Below, piece by piece: positions 41,517 through 54,989 of a DNA stretch of 64,000 nucleotides. Under the pieces are notes generated by a model. That model was not told where the DNA came from. It did no database searches and saw only the letters and a program-made list of their open reading frames with translations. Position 1 is the first letter of the stretch; every line of letters begins with the position of its first letter. A program made the translations under genes and the position numbers. This DNA is from Aphidius gifuensis. Lineage: Eukaryota > Arthropoda > Insecta > Hymenoptera > Braconidae. The stretch spans positions 32,085,645-32,149,644 of the forward strand of contig NC_057788.1 of assembly GCF_014905175.1 (NCBI RefSeq), given 5' to 3'.

Positions 41517-42656
41517 TCTGGTGCCTTATTGTCTGGAGCACTTGGATCCAGACCACGTCCCAAAGCGATACTTTATTTCAATAAATATTTTTTAATATAG
41601 GTACCTACAATAAACAGAAATTAAGTTGTCTTTTTATTCACTCGCGCACTTCTCGCACGGCAAAGCGGTGAAAAGACCTTCTATCCAAGTATCTATGAAT
41701 CTATGCAAATCTATGCAAATCTATGTACAATGATATCCTAGCTTAATTTCTGTTAATTTCTTTATTTCAACAAACTGATCCACCAACACCACCAGCAGCA
41801 CAAGAAAGCAAGCACAAGTGAACACACACACACTAAGCCCGATCGAACTGCTCCTGTGTGTGTGTGAGAGAGTCCTCATTAGTCATTCATCACCGTTGAT
41901 TGGCTATCACAAAAAAAAAAAAAAACACACACACACACACACAAAACCATTGTAGCCAACATTAAAAAAAATAGGAACCGGTATGAATATTTATTTATTT
42001 ATAAATAATAAATTAAATGTTTATTTTTTAATTAATCTCTTATTTAAGAAAAAATCAACAATTTAAAACTTGTTGATTAAAAAAAAATATTTTTAGGTAA
42101 ATACATTATTTTGTTGATATTATTATTATTATTATTATTTCTCACGTGGACAAGTAAATTTATGACAAAAAAATATACACAAATCTCAACAACAACAACA
42201 ATAACAATAATAACAATAATAACTGTCAATAGTTTAATTATTTACTTTTTATTATTATCATACATAATTAATTAAATAAAATAAAAGCAGGAATGCTGGT
42301 GATGTCTAGAGGAAAAAAATAGTGCTGAGTAGTTGAATAGTTGATTGACGTCAAATACAATGACAATGGTATCATCAATAAATTAACATTGACCGAGTCT
42401 TATCTTTCAACATATGTACAATTACACGATATGTTGTTACTTGTTGTTGATGATGCTGGACAGATTATTCAACACTTGATTAACATCAATCAACACTTGT
42501 CAAAATATTTATCAGTATGTTGATTGATTTGATTTGGATTTAATTCAATTGAATTGAATTAAATAAGTAAATAAATGTAAAGATGGATCAAGGGTCAGTG
42601 TTTGATAAATCATAATATATAATTTATGCTAATTGACTCTTTGACTTGGTAGTTAA
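41517..42656. other. Intergenic region between SdhA paralogues
   Basis: 1.1 kb that must contain the SdhA promoter (right of 41516) and the SdhA-like 3' end. It has a 10-base tandem repeat at 41691-41725, CA/GT runs near 41824-41870 and 41925-41943, and ATT arrays. No additional gene is supported. Confidence 0.65.
41691..41725. repeat. 10-base tandem repeat with octamer-like core
   Basis: Two exact copies plus partial flanking copies of a 10-base unit (CTATGCAAAT). The unit contains ATGCAAAT, the POU octamer. It lies about 175-210 bases upstream of the SdhA start codon. Confidence 0.7.
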
Positions 42657-45182
42657 TTAGTAGGCACGAATTGCTGGGGGCACATGCTTTGCTTCTGATT
42701 CGTTGAGGGTCGTATCAATAACTGGCCGATAGGATATGCATATCTGTATATATATATATATGGTAATAATAATAAAATAAAAATTAAAATACAATAGATA
42801 AAAATATTTATGTTATTACTGAGCCATTTTCCAGTGCCCAAGTCAATGTGTGTTTTCTCCAGTGTTCATTGAGTGACTTTTTTTCTTGATTTTTCAGTGG
42901 TTTTTTATAATCAAATTCATCAATACGTTCCTAAAATTAATAATAAAATTGATTATTTTAAAAAAATTTTTTCTTTTTAAAAAAGGTATATTTACTGGAA
43001 AATCATCTCGAGCATGGGCACCACGAGATTCTTTACGATTTTCAGCAGCATAAACTGTGTGCATATTATGAAGCATCATATTTTGAAGTTCCAAGGCTTC
43101 AACCAATTCAGTATTCCAAATCAAGGAATTATCACGTACCTATAAATCATCATCATTAACATCAACAAGTAAGTCATTTTAAATAATAAATTCAATTATA
43201 CTTTTATTTCAGGTAATTGACAAGTGTATAGTCTAGTCATCTCTCTACAGCCTCGTTGTAAAATAGCACATGTTCTAAAAACTCCACAAAATTTTTGCAT
43301 TGTTCTTTGCATATTTTCTTTTAAATCAGCAACTGTCGTAGATCCTCTTGCATAACGAGTTGCATCAAAACGTTGAATTGAATCTTGTCCTAAATCCTGA
43401 TTTAAAAAAAAAAAAATAAAATACAACAAAATATGTTGAGATAAATTTTAAAAATATATAAAATATATAAAATATATACTGGAGAAATATCAGCATGTCG
43501 TTCATTATGTTTTAACATTGATCCAATATTTTCAGCAATTGCTCGACCAAAAACAACAATTTCCAAAAGACTATTTGCACCAAGACGATTTGCTCCATGA
43601 ACTGATGAACATGCAGCCTCACCAGCTGCCCATAAACCTTCAACAATAATGTCATTTTCATTTTTTCGTGTTAAAACTTGACCACGCCAATTTGTTGGTA
43701 TTCCACCCATGTTATAATGAACTGTTGGTATTATTGGTATAGCTTCTTTTTCACAATTAACACCAGCAAATACCCATGCTAAATGTGAAATACCTGGTAA
43801 TTTTGATCTTATTGTTGATGCTGGTAAGTGATTAAGTTGAAGATACATGTGATCTTTTTTTTCTCCAACACCTCTATTGAAAAAAAAAAAAAAAAAAAAA
43901 TTATTATTATTATAAATTATATTTTTGTTTCTCTATTTCTCTTATTACCTTCCTTCTAATATTTCAAGTGTTATTGCTCGAGAAACAACATCTCTTGATG
44001 CAAGATCTTTAGCATTTGGTGCATATTTATCCATAAAAAATTCACCTTTTGAATTAATAAGTCGACCACCTTCACCTCTACTACCTTCAGTTATTAAAAC
44101 TCCACTTCCATAAATTCCAGTTGGATGAAATTGTATAAATTCCATGTCTTGTAATGGTAAACCAGCTCTTGAAATAATTCCAGCACCATCACCAGTACAT
44201 GAATGAGCACCAGTACAAGAAAAAAAACATCTACCTGCACCACCAGTTGCTATTATCTAAATAAATAAATAAATAAATAAATAATATTTTATTTATATTT
44301 AATTTAAAAAATAATATTATAATTACTAAACTGTATGATGTGCTCGAAAACGATGCATTAATCCAGTTTCAAGTTCCCAAGCTAGTATACCACGACATTG
44401 ACTTCCTTGCATCAATAAATCAAGACCAAAATATTCAACAAAATAACTGACATTATAACGAAGACTTTGACCATAAAGTGTATGAAGCAAAGCATGTCCA
44501 GTTCTATCAGATACAGCACAAGTTCTGTGAGCCTGTCCTCCTTTACCAAATTGCAATGATTGACCACCAAATGCTCTTTGATATATTTTTCCATCATCTG
44601 TTCTACTAAATGGACAACCTAATAATAAATTAATAATTAAATAATTAAATAAATTAAATAATTAAATAATTAATATACCATAATTTTCCAATTCATAAAC
44701 AGCTTTTGGAGCTTCTCTGGTTAAATAATGTATGGCATCCTGATCACCAAGCCAATCAGAACCTTTAACAGTGTCATACATGTGATATAGCCAATTATCT
44801 GGTTCTGAATTACCAATTGCAGCATTAATACCACCCTGAGCAGCAACAGTGTGTGATCTTGTTGGAAATAATTTTGTGACAACAGCAACTCTGTAACCTT
44901 TGCTACCAAGACCAAATGCTGCTCTTAATCCAGCACCACCAGCTCCCAATATAACTGCATCATAGCAATGATCAACTATTGGATAGGTCTGTCAAATTTA
45001 TTATGTTATAGGTATATTTACTTATTTTTTTTTTTTTAATTAATAATTATACTCACAGTTGTTTTATCATCACCAACAACACCACCACCACAACTTGACT
45101 TGTCATATGGTTTAACATTTATATGTAATTTTTTACTTTGTATTATTAACAAATTGCGTAAACTCAATCTCATTAAAAACAT
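42657..45182 (-). CDS. SdhAL: SdhA-like flavoprotein, adjacent paralogue of SdhA
   Basis: Nine exons on the minus strand: 45182-45057, 44988-44679, 44618-44332, 44256-43949, 43873-43480, 43396-43202, 43139-42996, 42930-42820 and 42743-42657, 653 aa with all phases agreeing. Presequence MFLMRLSLRNLLIIQSKKLH is mitochondrial-like. The FAD fold (YDAVILGAGGAGLRAAFGL), the flavin-linked histidine (TRSHTVAAQGGINAAIGN), QFHPTGIYGSG, TEGSRGEGG, VHYNMGGIPTNWRGQV and GANRLGANSLLEIVVFGRAI are all kept, so the enzyme should be active. Drosophila also has a second SdhA-like gene, reported as testis-biased, hence the tentative symbol. Only the last intron position (87-base final exon) clearly matches SdhA. 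Confidence 0.9.
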
Positions 45183-45754
45183 TGTAAATAAATAATATCC
45201 TTTTCGTATTTATTGAAAAAATATTTTACAAAAAAAAAAAAAAAAGAAAAACTAAATGACAAATGAAACTCATATATGTAGCTACTGCATTTGTTTAATT
45301 TTTTTTTATTTTTTCAATTGTTAAAAAAAGTCACACTTGTATAATATGAAATTATCTGGTCAATTATTAAGTATACATAATAATAGTGTAAGTATATAAC
45401 AACTTATCAAGAATATTAAAAAAAAAAAAAAAAAAAGAATCCATTTTTATATTATTTTATTTTTTCACTTAAAAACACTCACTACTTATGTATTATTCTC
45501 ATTGATTTGATTATTTTTACATATAAAAATCAAAATTAAATTTGTCAATATATAAAATGAGTAAATGGGTATCAACAATAATAACGAAAAGAAAAATAAT
45601 AATAAAAAAAAAAACAAAAGTTTATAAATATATTTAAAAATAAAAATAACAATCAGGATAAATCCAATAATAACTAATGCCTCAGTCAAAAAAATATACA
45701 ACAATCAAAGTTGCAAAAAAAAAAAAAAAAAAAAATAATGTTATATTTGTTATT
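45183..45754. other. Intergenic, SdhA-like promoter / ZC2HC1 3' flank
   Basis: 0.57 kb of A/T-rich sequence with poly-A runs. The ORFs on the minus strand are low complexity, and no gene is supported. Confidence 0.6.
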
Positions 45755-48700
45755 TTAAATAGCCAATCGACGTATACCACATTCACAACAAAATTTTGCT
45801 GTTTCAGGAAATTTAGTGCCACACTGATGACAAAATTTTGACATTTTCGACATGATGTCATCTTGTTCTTGATGTTGTCCCACCTTGATGTTTTTTTCAT
45901 CCAATTTACAATTGTAATTTTTTCGATTTAAACTAAAAAAAAAAACAAAAACAATTTAATCATTATAATATTGGCATAAATAAATATATTAATTTTACCT
46001 GCTGTATGCTGAATCAAGACTAATTTTTCCATGTTCTTTTTTGTTGTAGCTATCAGGTGATGATAAATCTTCATCACTAATTTGTCCATTTCTTGGACGT
46101 ATTGAGGATTGGACAGGACTGGAGGATGATAAGGAATCAGTTTTTAAAAATGATCTTAATGAACTATATGAACCAGATACATTATCCTCAAATGAACAAA
46201 CAAGATCTTCAAATAATGAATTTGATCTTTTAACATTACCAACATTACCAATACTACCAACACCACCAACAACATCAGATGATACAATTGAACTTAAACT
46301 CAAATTACTACCATTGAGATTATTAAGGTAATTATTTTTATTATTTTTATTAAAATCTGAAGTTGATAATGATAATGATGATGATGAGGATGATGATGAT
46401 GATATTGATCTTGAGCTAGCCTTATTGACACTTGACACTATTGAATTATTTCTCTCTGGTATTTTTGGTGCTGATGATGCCCTGACTGAATTTGAACGAT
46501 TAACATGAGATCTTGATAATTTTGCTGATTTATTATTACGATCAATTATTAAATTATTTTTTGTGAGATTAATAATGTCAATAGTGTCATTGCTATTATT
46601 ATCAATTATTATTTTACCCAATGCTTTTGATTTATCAATTATCATTTTTCTACCCAATATTGGTAAATTATTATTATTATTATTATTATTATTAATCATT
46701 GTTTTGTGTCTGGTTAGCTCAAAATCATTTAATATTTCACGTGATATTGAATTAGTTTCAGTTGAATCTGATGAAAAACCAGTTGATAATTCATCAAAAT
46801 TTGTTGTTGTTGGTTGTGTTGGTGGTGATGGTGGTGATGGTGGTAGTTGTGCAATTGAAGATGTACGTTTATCTATATCATTTGAATTTAATGTTATTTG
46901 ATTTGGATATTTAACAAAGGCTGATAAATTTGAATTGGAATTAATATTATTATTATCATTATTGGTATTGGTATTTTGGGAATTTGTAAATTCAGGAAAT
47001 GATTGATCATCACTGCATGTGTCTGATAATAAATCATTCATTTGACGTTCAGCTAGTAGAAATGGATCATAATCCTGTGTCATTCCACTGTAGAAATAAA
47101 AACAAAAAAAAAAAACAAACAAAACAATTAACAAAATTTGTGAAAATGGATAATTGCTGTAAATAATAATATAATGTTAATGATTGGTTGATGGTGCAGC
47201 AGTGCTCGAGACAAATGATATTGTTTTATTGTTTTTTTTTTTTTTTTTTTTTAAATAAAATTGTAATTTATTGTCCAGCTAGCAACTTACGTTCTGCCTT
47301 TTAGTACAAGATTAAAGTCTGGATGTCTGCGAACGTAATTACTCCAAGCTGGGCGACAAGTTGTCGCTGAATTTCTATAAATGGGAATTTTATTTATTTA
47401 TTTAAATGAATATAATTTAATTTGTACCTTTTTCCTGGTATTTTTTTGATTGGGGGCAATACACATGGGATTTTTGGATTTTTATTATTATCAATTTTTA
47501 ACAAGTCCATTCTTCGATGTGCTTGATAAACTCTACCCTTTGAATTTCTAATAGCTTGTTCTAAATATGTTAATCTATTTGATTTTTTATTACGATAATG
47601 TTGTTGTTGCATCATTGAAGATGAATTAATATTATTTTCAATTTCATGAGGCTTGTTAACACCGTCAACTTGTTTTTTATTTTTAATTAAAAGTGGCATT
47701 GCCTCAATTGATGATACAAGTGAGTCTGTACTATTACGAAGATAACACATTTTTTTTCTTAATTTTTTTCGTAAATAAATGTCATGTGATCTGTCTGAGT
47801 CTAAAGAATCAGTTGTTATGTTTATTGAATTTTCATAATCATTATTGAGGTCATTTATTTTTTTCAATGAATCTCTATTTTTTTCAATTATTTTAAAGCT
47901 ATTATCAGCATGTAATTTAACTGTCAAATTTAATGGTTCAATTTCATTATTTAATTTTAAAATTTCTTGATTATTTATTTTTTTATCATCATTATCATTA
48001 TGATGATAATCATTTTGTTGATTGACACTAACAAGTTCTTGAAATTTCAAGGTTTCTTTATTATCACCTCCCCCTCCAACATGACCATCATCATCATCAG
48101 CATCATCATCAACTTCATCATTATGATCATTTTTATCATTAAAAGCAACTGGAGTACTAGTTCTACTAATGTCAATTACAAATTCCTTTAAACTTTCTAC
48201 ATCAACTTTTTCTTCAGTGTCATCATTAGTCAATTTAACAAGCTCAACAACAACAACATCATTATTATTATTATCATCATCAGCAGTTTTAATAACAATA
48301 ACATTATTTTCTTTAATTAAATACGTTTCATCTAATTTATCACAATTATTAATCCAAGTTTTCACATCATCATCATCGTAATCGTCATTTGGATTCATCA
48401 TCAAATTATAATTATTTGATTTGATACATTTTTTTGTTGTATCATGATTTATTTTTTTATATTCAATTGTACAAGGCTGTACTTTCATTACACCAGTTAC
48501 ATCAGTATTAACTGTGACATCATTGAGCTTTGGATTACCTCGACTTCTGGATGAAACAATATTTAATTGTTTTTGATTTTTTATTGATGACATTGAACGT
48601 CCTCTAATTTCCCATTCTTTTGTACTTGATTCAGATGAATTTATGGATATATTTGAATTATTATTAGTAATTATTTTTGATGAGTGGGAAGTTTGTAAAA

Positions 48701-49287
48701 GTGGGCATTGATTTCTTGTTATTTGCAAATCTTCTATTTGTCTAAAGGTCAAGGAATATTTAATGCCAAATATTGCCTTATTATTATAATATATCTTTAA
48801 TTATTATTTACCAGTTGATGGGTAATATATTATAGTGTTTTTTTTTTTTTTTTTTATTAATAACCAAATCAACAACTTACCTAATAAAAGATCTGTCTGA
48901 TGGTCTAGATTTGAGTGGTCCTGATGGTACAATTCCTTCATTTTTTCCTTGACTAATTTTACGTCTATAATTATGTAAATATGAATAATTTTAATTTTTA
49001 GAGCAACGTCTTTGAATAATAAATCATTCAACAAGACAGGAAATTGTTTCAAATTTAGCTCTCAATTGCAGGTCAAAAAAAGTGAAAAAATAAAAAAATC
49101 AAAGTTGGCAATGAGCCAAATAATAATATTATATTCAACAACTTACACAACAGCTGGTTTGTAGCTATTTGATGAACTGCTTGAAATAATTTTACAGCTG
49201 TTGGGTAATGAGATACTTTCTTTTGGCTTAATACTTCCTGGTGATGATAAATTTTTATTGTTGTTGTTGTTGTTGTTGTTGTTCATT

Positions 49288-49323
<36 letters not shown>

Positions 49324-51738
49324 GATGAACTTGGTGCATATTTTTCACGATTAGTCATACGACGATTTTTTAATACTGGTGCACGATATTTCATTCTTGC
49401 ATCAAGTCTTTCTTTAGCAACATTAGTCATGGCATTTGATGGTACATGTGTTACTCTGTCTTTACACCATGCAACATGACGATCATATGCTTTTATTCCA
49501 AATTGACGATTACACGTTGGACATGTGCCTTTGTCGTTGGCACGAGTTGGAGGTCCAGATGTTGTTGATGATACAGTTTGACGATTAATTTTTGTATCAT
49601 TCTATTATTAATGAAAAAAATAAAATAATGTTTATCTATCAAAAATAATAAAATATTGTGTAAATCTCTTTCATATTTATCATCATTCATTCGTTTTTTT
49701 GTTGATTCTTTTGGTAAAAATTCTTCCAATTCAGTACCACGTATTCTTTGTTTTGATGAATCAAATGGTTTACGTTTTTTTGTTACTGTTTTTTCACAAA
49801 TAATTGTATGTTTTTCCAATGATTGAAGCTTGAATGTTCGTCCACATATTGAACACGGTAATAATGCTGCTGGTTCATCTATATTGTCATTTAGCAAATA
49901 ATTAATTATTAATTATAATATATACATGAAAATTAACAACTTGGTATATTGACATTGAATATAAAAAATTAATAAGATACACAATAATTATTAACTCTTA
50001 ATATAAATAAAAACAAATAAATATGGGGGACACCTGCAACTATTTCCACACTGATCATTTATCTCGAGATGATGTATTATTCAATTGCAAACATATGCTA
50101 GTATATATATACATATGTACAATTAAATATACGCATAATATAGTATATATATGATTTTACTTTCGCCCCCGTATTTAAGACTTAAGAGTCAAGACTTGTT
50201 CGCCTACATTGTCAAACAAGCTTCCTTGTATGGTGCTGATTCACTGTCATTCTCCACTTGATACCAAACTTAAATCTCAAAAAAAAAAAAACCAACAATA
50301 TTTTCTTCCGTCATTCAAAGCAACGAGCAATTTATTCTCGTTTACTTTGAGATCAGCCACTTATGGACACGTGGATCACCTTCACAATAATATACAAACA
50401 ACAACGACAACCACCATATGAAAAACCATAATAACATAAGCCAAATTTATAAATAAATCAATTGCAGTTATTCAAATAATAAAAAAAGATATAAATAATA
50501 ATCAATTTAATTTATATTCAGTTTATAATATAACTTATAATAATAATAATTTTGAAAAAATTTTTACTTACGCATTTTATAAAAATATCTATAGATTCAA
50601 ATAATTTGTTTTTGTCTCTTATTTTTTTTAAAAATATTTTCATTGTTTTGAGTATTACATATTATCAAGCAAACTTATACGTGAGTTTAATTTTTTTCTT
50701 GCAGTTTCCTTGGCGTTCAAGGTGAACAATTAAATAGATTTAATGCTTCAACGAGTTAAAAAAAAGGTTTAAAGTCCTCATTCAAATGTGACTATTATTA
50801 TTGTATTATTGTATATTATTGCAATATTATTAACTGATGATTTTATATACATATATCATATGTATATGGTAATTGGTAAATAATCAAGTATTTTTATTAT
50901 ATATTTTACAATCAACTGTCAGTATTTATTTTATTTTTTTATTATTTATAAATAGATAATAGATGAGGATGATGATAATTGTTAATTTAAATTTTGGAAA
51001 AACCCCTCACCTTTAGTCTCCGATTGATAATAAGCATTATTATCATCATCATCATCATCATTGTCATGGATAAATGATAATTTAAATTGAGATGATGATT
51101 TATTAGTTTTTGATAATAATGTGTTTGTTAATGATACACTACGAGATGCAGGTACTGAAGGAGAATTTTTAAATTCTGGTCGATTGACCAATTTTCTTGA
51201 TACACAGCACAACATCGAGTGTACTTAATTCACGACAAAACACTGACCGACTGTCTTGGACACGACACAATTTACAAACCGTTCAAAGCCAATCCTCTCA
51301 TTTTACTTTTTTTTTATGAAAAAATAAACACATTACCACCAACAACAGCGTATGTATAATGTATGTTTTATACATATATCCATACTCAAGAAGAAGAAGA
51401 AGAAGAAGAAGAAGACAACGACAACTCACTTTTTCCAAATGTATATCTTACAAAATGTGAGTTTATTTTCGTTCATTTAATTTTTTAAAATTTTAAAAAC
51501 TCATAGAATACATCATCATATAATATAAACACTATAATTATAGACAAAAATTATTCTCATCATGGTAAAATTAAAATTAAATAAGAAAAATAAAATACAC
51601 AGTCAGTCAGTTGATTGTAAATTTTTTAAATCAATTAATTACAATACTATATATGCTTATAAAAATAATAATTTAAAATTTAATTATAATTGTAATTGTA
51701 ATTGTAATTGACAGACACTCACCCACGCAGTCAGCCAT
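45755..51738 (-). CDS. ZC2HC1-family C2HC zinc-finger protein
   Basis: Minus strand. Exons: first exon 51215-51011 (MLCCVSRKLVNRPEF...; alternatives at 51738-51723 and 50575-50572), 49878-about 49690, 49601-49147, 48964-48881, 48741-47428, 47374-47291, 47087-45999 and 45932-45755. Two C2HC fingers (CSICGRTFKLQSLEKHTIIC and CPTCNRQFGIKAYDRHVAWC), the basic KKRKPFDSSKQR after the first, and the C-terminal double CxxC (KFCHQCGTKF, KFCCECGIRR) are the signature of ZC2HC1A/FAM164 proteins. Between them lie two very long, Asn/Asp/Ser-rich exons (1314 and 1089 bases), making it far longer than vertebrate members. Function is not established. The junction between the two finger exons has no canonical donor (see finding). 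Confidence 0.8.
49260..49323. repeat. (GTT)n tract coding Asn/Thr runs
   Basis: GTT repeats on the + strand, read on the minus strand as Thr and Asn homopolymers inside the ZC2HC1 exon 49601-49147. Probably length-variable. Confidence 0.8.
51388..51414. repeat. (AAG)n microsatellite
   Basis: Nine AAG units between the MLCC and MADC candidate first exons of the ZC2HC1 gene. Confidence 0.8.
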
Positions 51739-52452
51739 GATAGTTGTTATACAAAAAATTATGAATTGTACTCGTTGTCATGGTGATATTTGTTGACAAC
51801 TAGGTAAATATATTATGTATAATAAATAATTACATTGCAAAACTATGTATATTGCCTCGACCTGACACCAATTTCGATTAAACAACACAATAATTTAAAT
51901 TTATGATTCATTGAACTGCATTAACTACACAACGCCCATGTCTTGTTGCACTGTTTTTTAATTTAAATTTACATTTAAATGATTAGATATATAAATAAAT
52001 TATTGTAATATATGTATCACAAAAATTGTAATTTTTTATTTAAAAACTCACTATACAAGTATATATATATATGTGCATTAAATGGAAATTTTTTATAATT
52101 TTAATTTTCATGATGATGATAATAGTATTTTTATTTTAATCATAATAAAGAGTGTTTTAAATTTTTGTTATTCAATTGAATTTAATAATGACTAGCTTAC
52201 TTTCTCTACTTTATCATCATCTAAATAATTTTAAATTCACACTGTAAACTTTTTGAAAAAAATGGCTGATTTGTATTAGGAGCATAGAATGACCAAGGAG
52301 GTAAATATTTACTTTTGTGCTTTTGATGCGCACGCATGTTATGCCACCATGACACCAATTGTTGTTTTTTTTTTTACAATAAATTGATAATATAATAATA
52401 TAATAATAAAACAATAAATAATAGGTACATATGTAAATACAGTTTAACAGTT
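51739..52452. other. Divergent promoter region ZC2HC1 / ECHDC3
   Basis: 0.7 kb between the outermost ZC2HC1 first exon and the ECHDC3 start, presumably holding both promoters. AT-rich; I could not assign a TATA box or initiator. Confidence 0.55.
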
Positions 52453-53745
52453 ATGGCTTGTTTATTGAATCACATCAAATTATTACTGCCTCTGGTAATT
52501 GTTATATTTTTTATTATTAATATTTTTTGAATAATTGTGCTTCTAATTTTCTATTGACGACAATAACAAAATGCATTTTATGATTATATATTATTAAGGT
52601 AAATAAACAGCTGACAAGGAGATACTTGCATGTTACTCATGCAGCTTTTTCAAATGAAAAAAAATATGTTGAAAGTCATGAAAATAATGGAGTAAGTTTT
52701 AATTAATTAATTAATTTTAATTATTATTAATTTAATATAATTTATTTAAGGTACGAACAATAACATTATGTGATTCTGAATCTAGAAATTCTTTGTCACT
52801 TGAAATGATGAAAAGTCTCATTTGGAATATCAATAGAGATAAAGACAATTTATCATTGAGATCAATTGTTATAAATTCAACACCAGGAAAAGTTTTTTCA
52901 GCTGGACATAATCTTAAAGAATTGGTAAAATATTATTATTATCATTATACCACTTGAATATATGTGTATTATGAAAATGATGATTTTATTATTTAATTTA
53001 AAATAAAAACCAAGACATCATCAAAAGGCATAAAATACCATGAGGAAATATTTTCAACAGCTGAATATTTAATGAGACAATTAAAAAATTCACCAGTTCC
53101 TATTATTGCAGCTGTTGATGGTCTTGCTGCAGCAGCTGGTTGTCAATTAGTTGGTGCATGTGATATTGTTATTTGTACAAAAACAAGTACTTTTTCAACA
53201 CCAGGGTAAATATTATTATTATTTGAAAAATTAATTTATTCATTATTTTATATTTTTGTATATAGTGTAAATTTTGGAATATTCTGTTCAACACCTGGTA
53301 TACCTCTAGTCAGAAATGTACCAAAAAAAGTTGCTGCCCATATGCTTTTTACAGGATTGCCAATTGATGCTGATCAAGCATTTCAAGCTGGACTTGTTAG
53401 TAAAATTGTATCAAATGAAAATCTAGGTAAAAAGTCAATCAATCAATTAATTTTTTTGATTAAAAAAAGAAAAAAAAAGAAAAAAGAAACATTGTATTGT
53501 ATTTTTTTGTTGTAGATGAACAAGTTAAAAAAACAACAGAAATGATAAATGCAAAAAGTCGGTCAGTCATTGAACTTGGTAAAAAATTTCTTCAAGAACA
53601 AATGGAGCTTGATTCATCAACAGCTTATTCATATGGAACTAAAGTAATGATTGAAAATTTACAATTAAAGGATGCACAAGAAGGCATTTATAGTTTTATA
53701 GAAAAACGTCAAGCTAAATGGATTCACACATTTGATAAAAGTTGA
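52453..53745 (+). CDS. ECHDC3: Enoyl-CoA hydratase domain-containing protein 3-like
   Basis: Six exons: 52453-52494, 52599-52691, 52751-52924, 53015-53205, 53266-53426 and 53516-53745, 296 aa with matching phases. Crotonase-fold protein. The N-terminus (MACLLNHIKLLLP ... RRYLHVTHAAFS) resembles a mitochondrial presequence. Fold landmarks are ITLCDSESRNSLS, the oxyanion-hole region FSAGHNLKEL, and PIIAAVDGLAAAAGCQLVGA with CDIVICT. The C-terminal part (EKRQAKWIH) matches the ECHDC3 subgroup, where a helix packs over the active site. The acidic catalytic residues of true hydratases are not evident, as in other ECHDC3 proteins, so activity on enoyl-CoA is uncertain. AATAAA follows at 53750. Confidence 0.88.
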
Positions 53746-54989
53746 AAGAAATAAAAAATAATAAAATAAGTGTGCAAATACAATGCTGGAATTTTATCAT
53801 TTGATGCAATAATAATATATTATTATACACTGCTGGGGAGACATGAAAAAAGACTCAAAGTTTAAATAAAATTATATGAATTATTAAAAATTCTTTGTTG
53901 AACCGGGAAGAAATATTATTATTGTTATTTGTACTCTTTAAAGATTTTATAAAAGTTTTCCACTATCAATTAATAAATTTTTATTTTTTTATTTTTTTTT
54001 ATTTTTGCTTAATATCCAAGTACATGTATAGAAAATATAAATAAATGAAAGGTCAGGAAATGATTTTGTTCAGTGTCAAAGTGCACAACAAACTGATAAA
54101 AAAATGTTCTAGATATCTTGAAATGAAAAAAAATAATGAATAAATCAACAACTTGAAAATGTTATTTTTTTAAAAAACATAAAAAAATAATAAAAAATAC
54201 TTATTTGAGTATTTGATTATATGTAAAAAGTCAAAGAAACAACAAGATGAGACCTCACATCAAGCAAGTTTAATATTTATTATTAAACAACAGACATTGC
54301 TCCAATTAATATATGTATATAGATAAATATTTTCCATCAAGTCTTGCATACAATTATTATTTATTATTATTATGTACTTTGTCTTTGTCTTTGTTTTATT
54401 TTTATAATTATTAATCATTCGTTTCAAGTAATAATTTAAAGTTTTAATTTTAAATGCAATAAAATCTTTTTTTGGATTGAAATATTATGGAGGTCATTAC
54501 GGTCAATAAACAACTTAATAACTTAATATATTAATATAATAACAACAATTGTATTGAGTTGTCTCTCCCCTGCAAATTTGATTTTTGACTTTCAAGTATT
54601 TTATTAAATTATTAATATCTTATCAAATCAAAATTAATCACTTGTTTATTTATTATTTAAATAATTTTTAAATGTCATTTCAAAGGACATTTATTTATTT
54701 ATTTAAAGGTTCTTTTATATATAAAATAATATTATACGCATATATCTATAGTGAGTTGACTTGAATATTTTAATTTATATTATAATAATTATGATGATGA
54801 TGATTCCCCTCTTTTAATTAAAATTTACATACAAGTAGACACTCTCTTTCTGATTATAACTCGCATCTTTCGACAGTACAATTATTTGATTCATGCATCC
54901 ATGCATTGGATAAAATTGTCTCACTGGATTAATATTAATTTAGTTTAAAACAAAATATTATTAATTTATTATTATTATTTATATTTTTT
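53746..54989. other. Intergenic region ECHDC3 / unknown gene
   Basis: 1.24 kb of AT-rich sequence with several AATAAA motifs on the left. The segment before 54990 presumably carries the next gene's promoter. No further gene seen. Confidence 0.6.

Noticed and set aside
45682..45900. Minus-strand ORF MKKTSRWDN... at the end of the ZC2HC1 gene
   Set aside because: Out of frame with the real last exon, which encodes the double-CxxC tail in another frame.
46563..46901. 112-codon plus-strand ORF rich in Leu/Gly
   Set aside because: Antisense shadow of the long Asn/Ser-rich ZC2HC1 exon.
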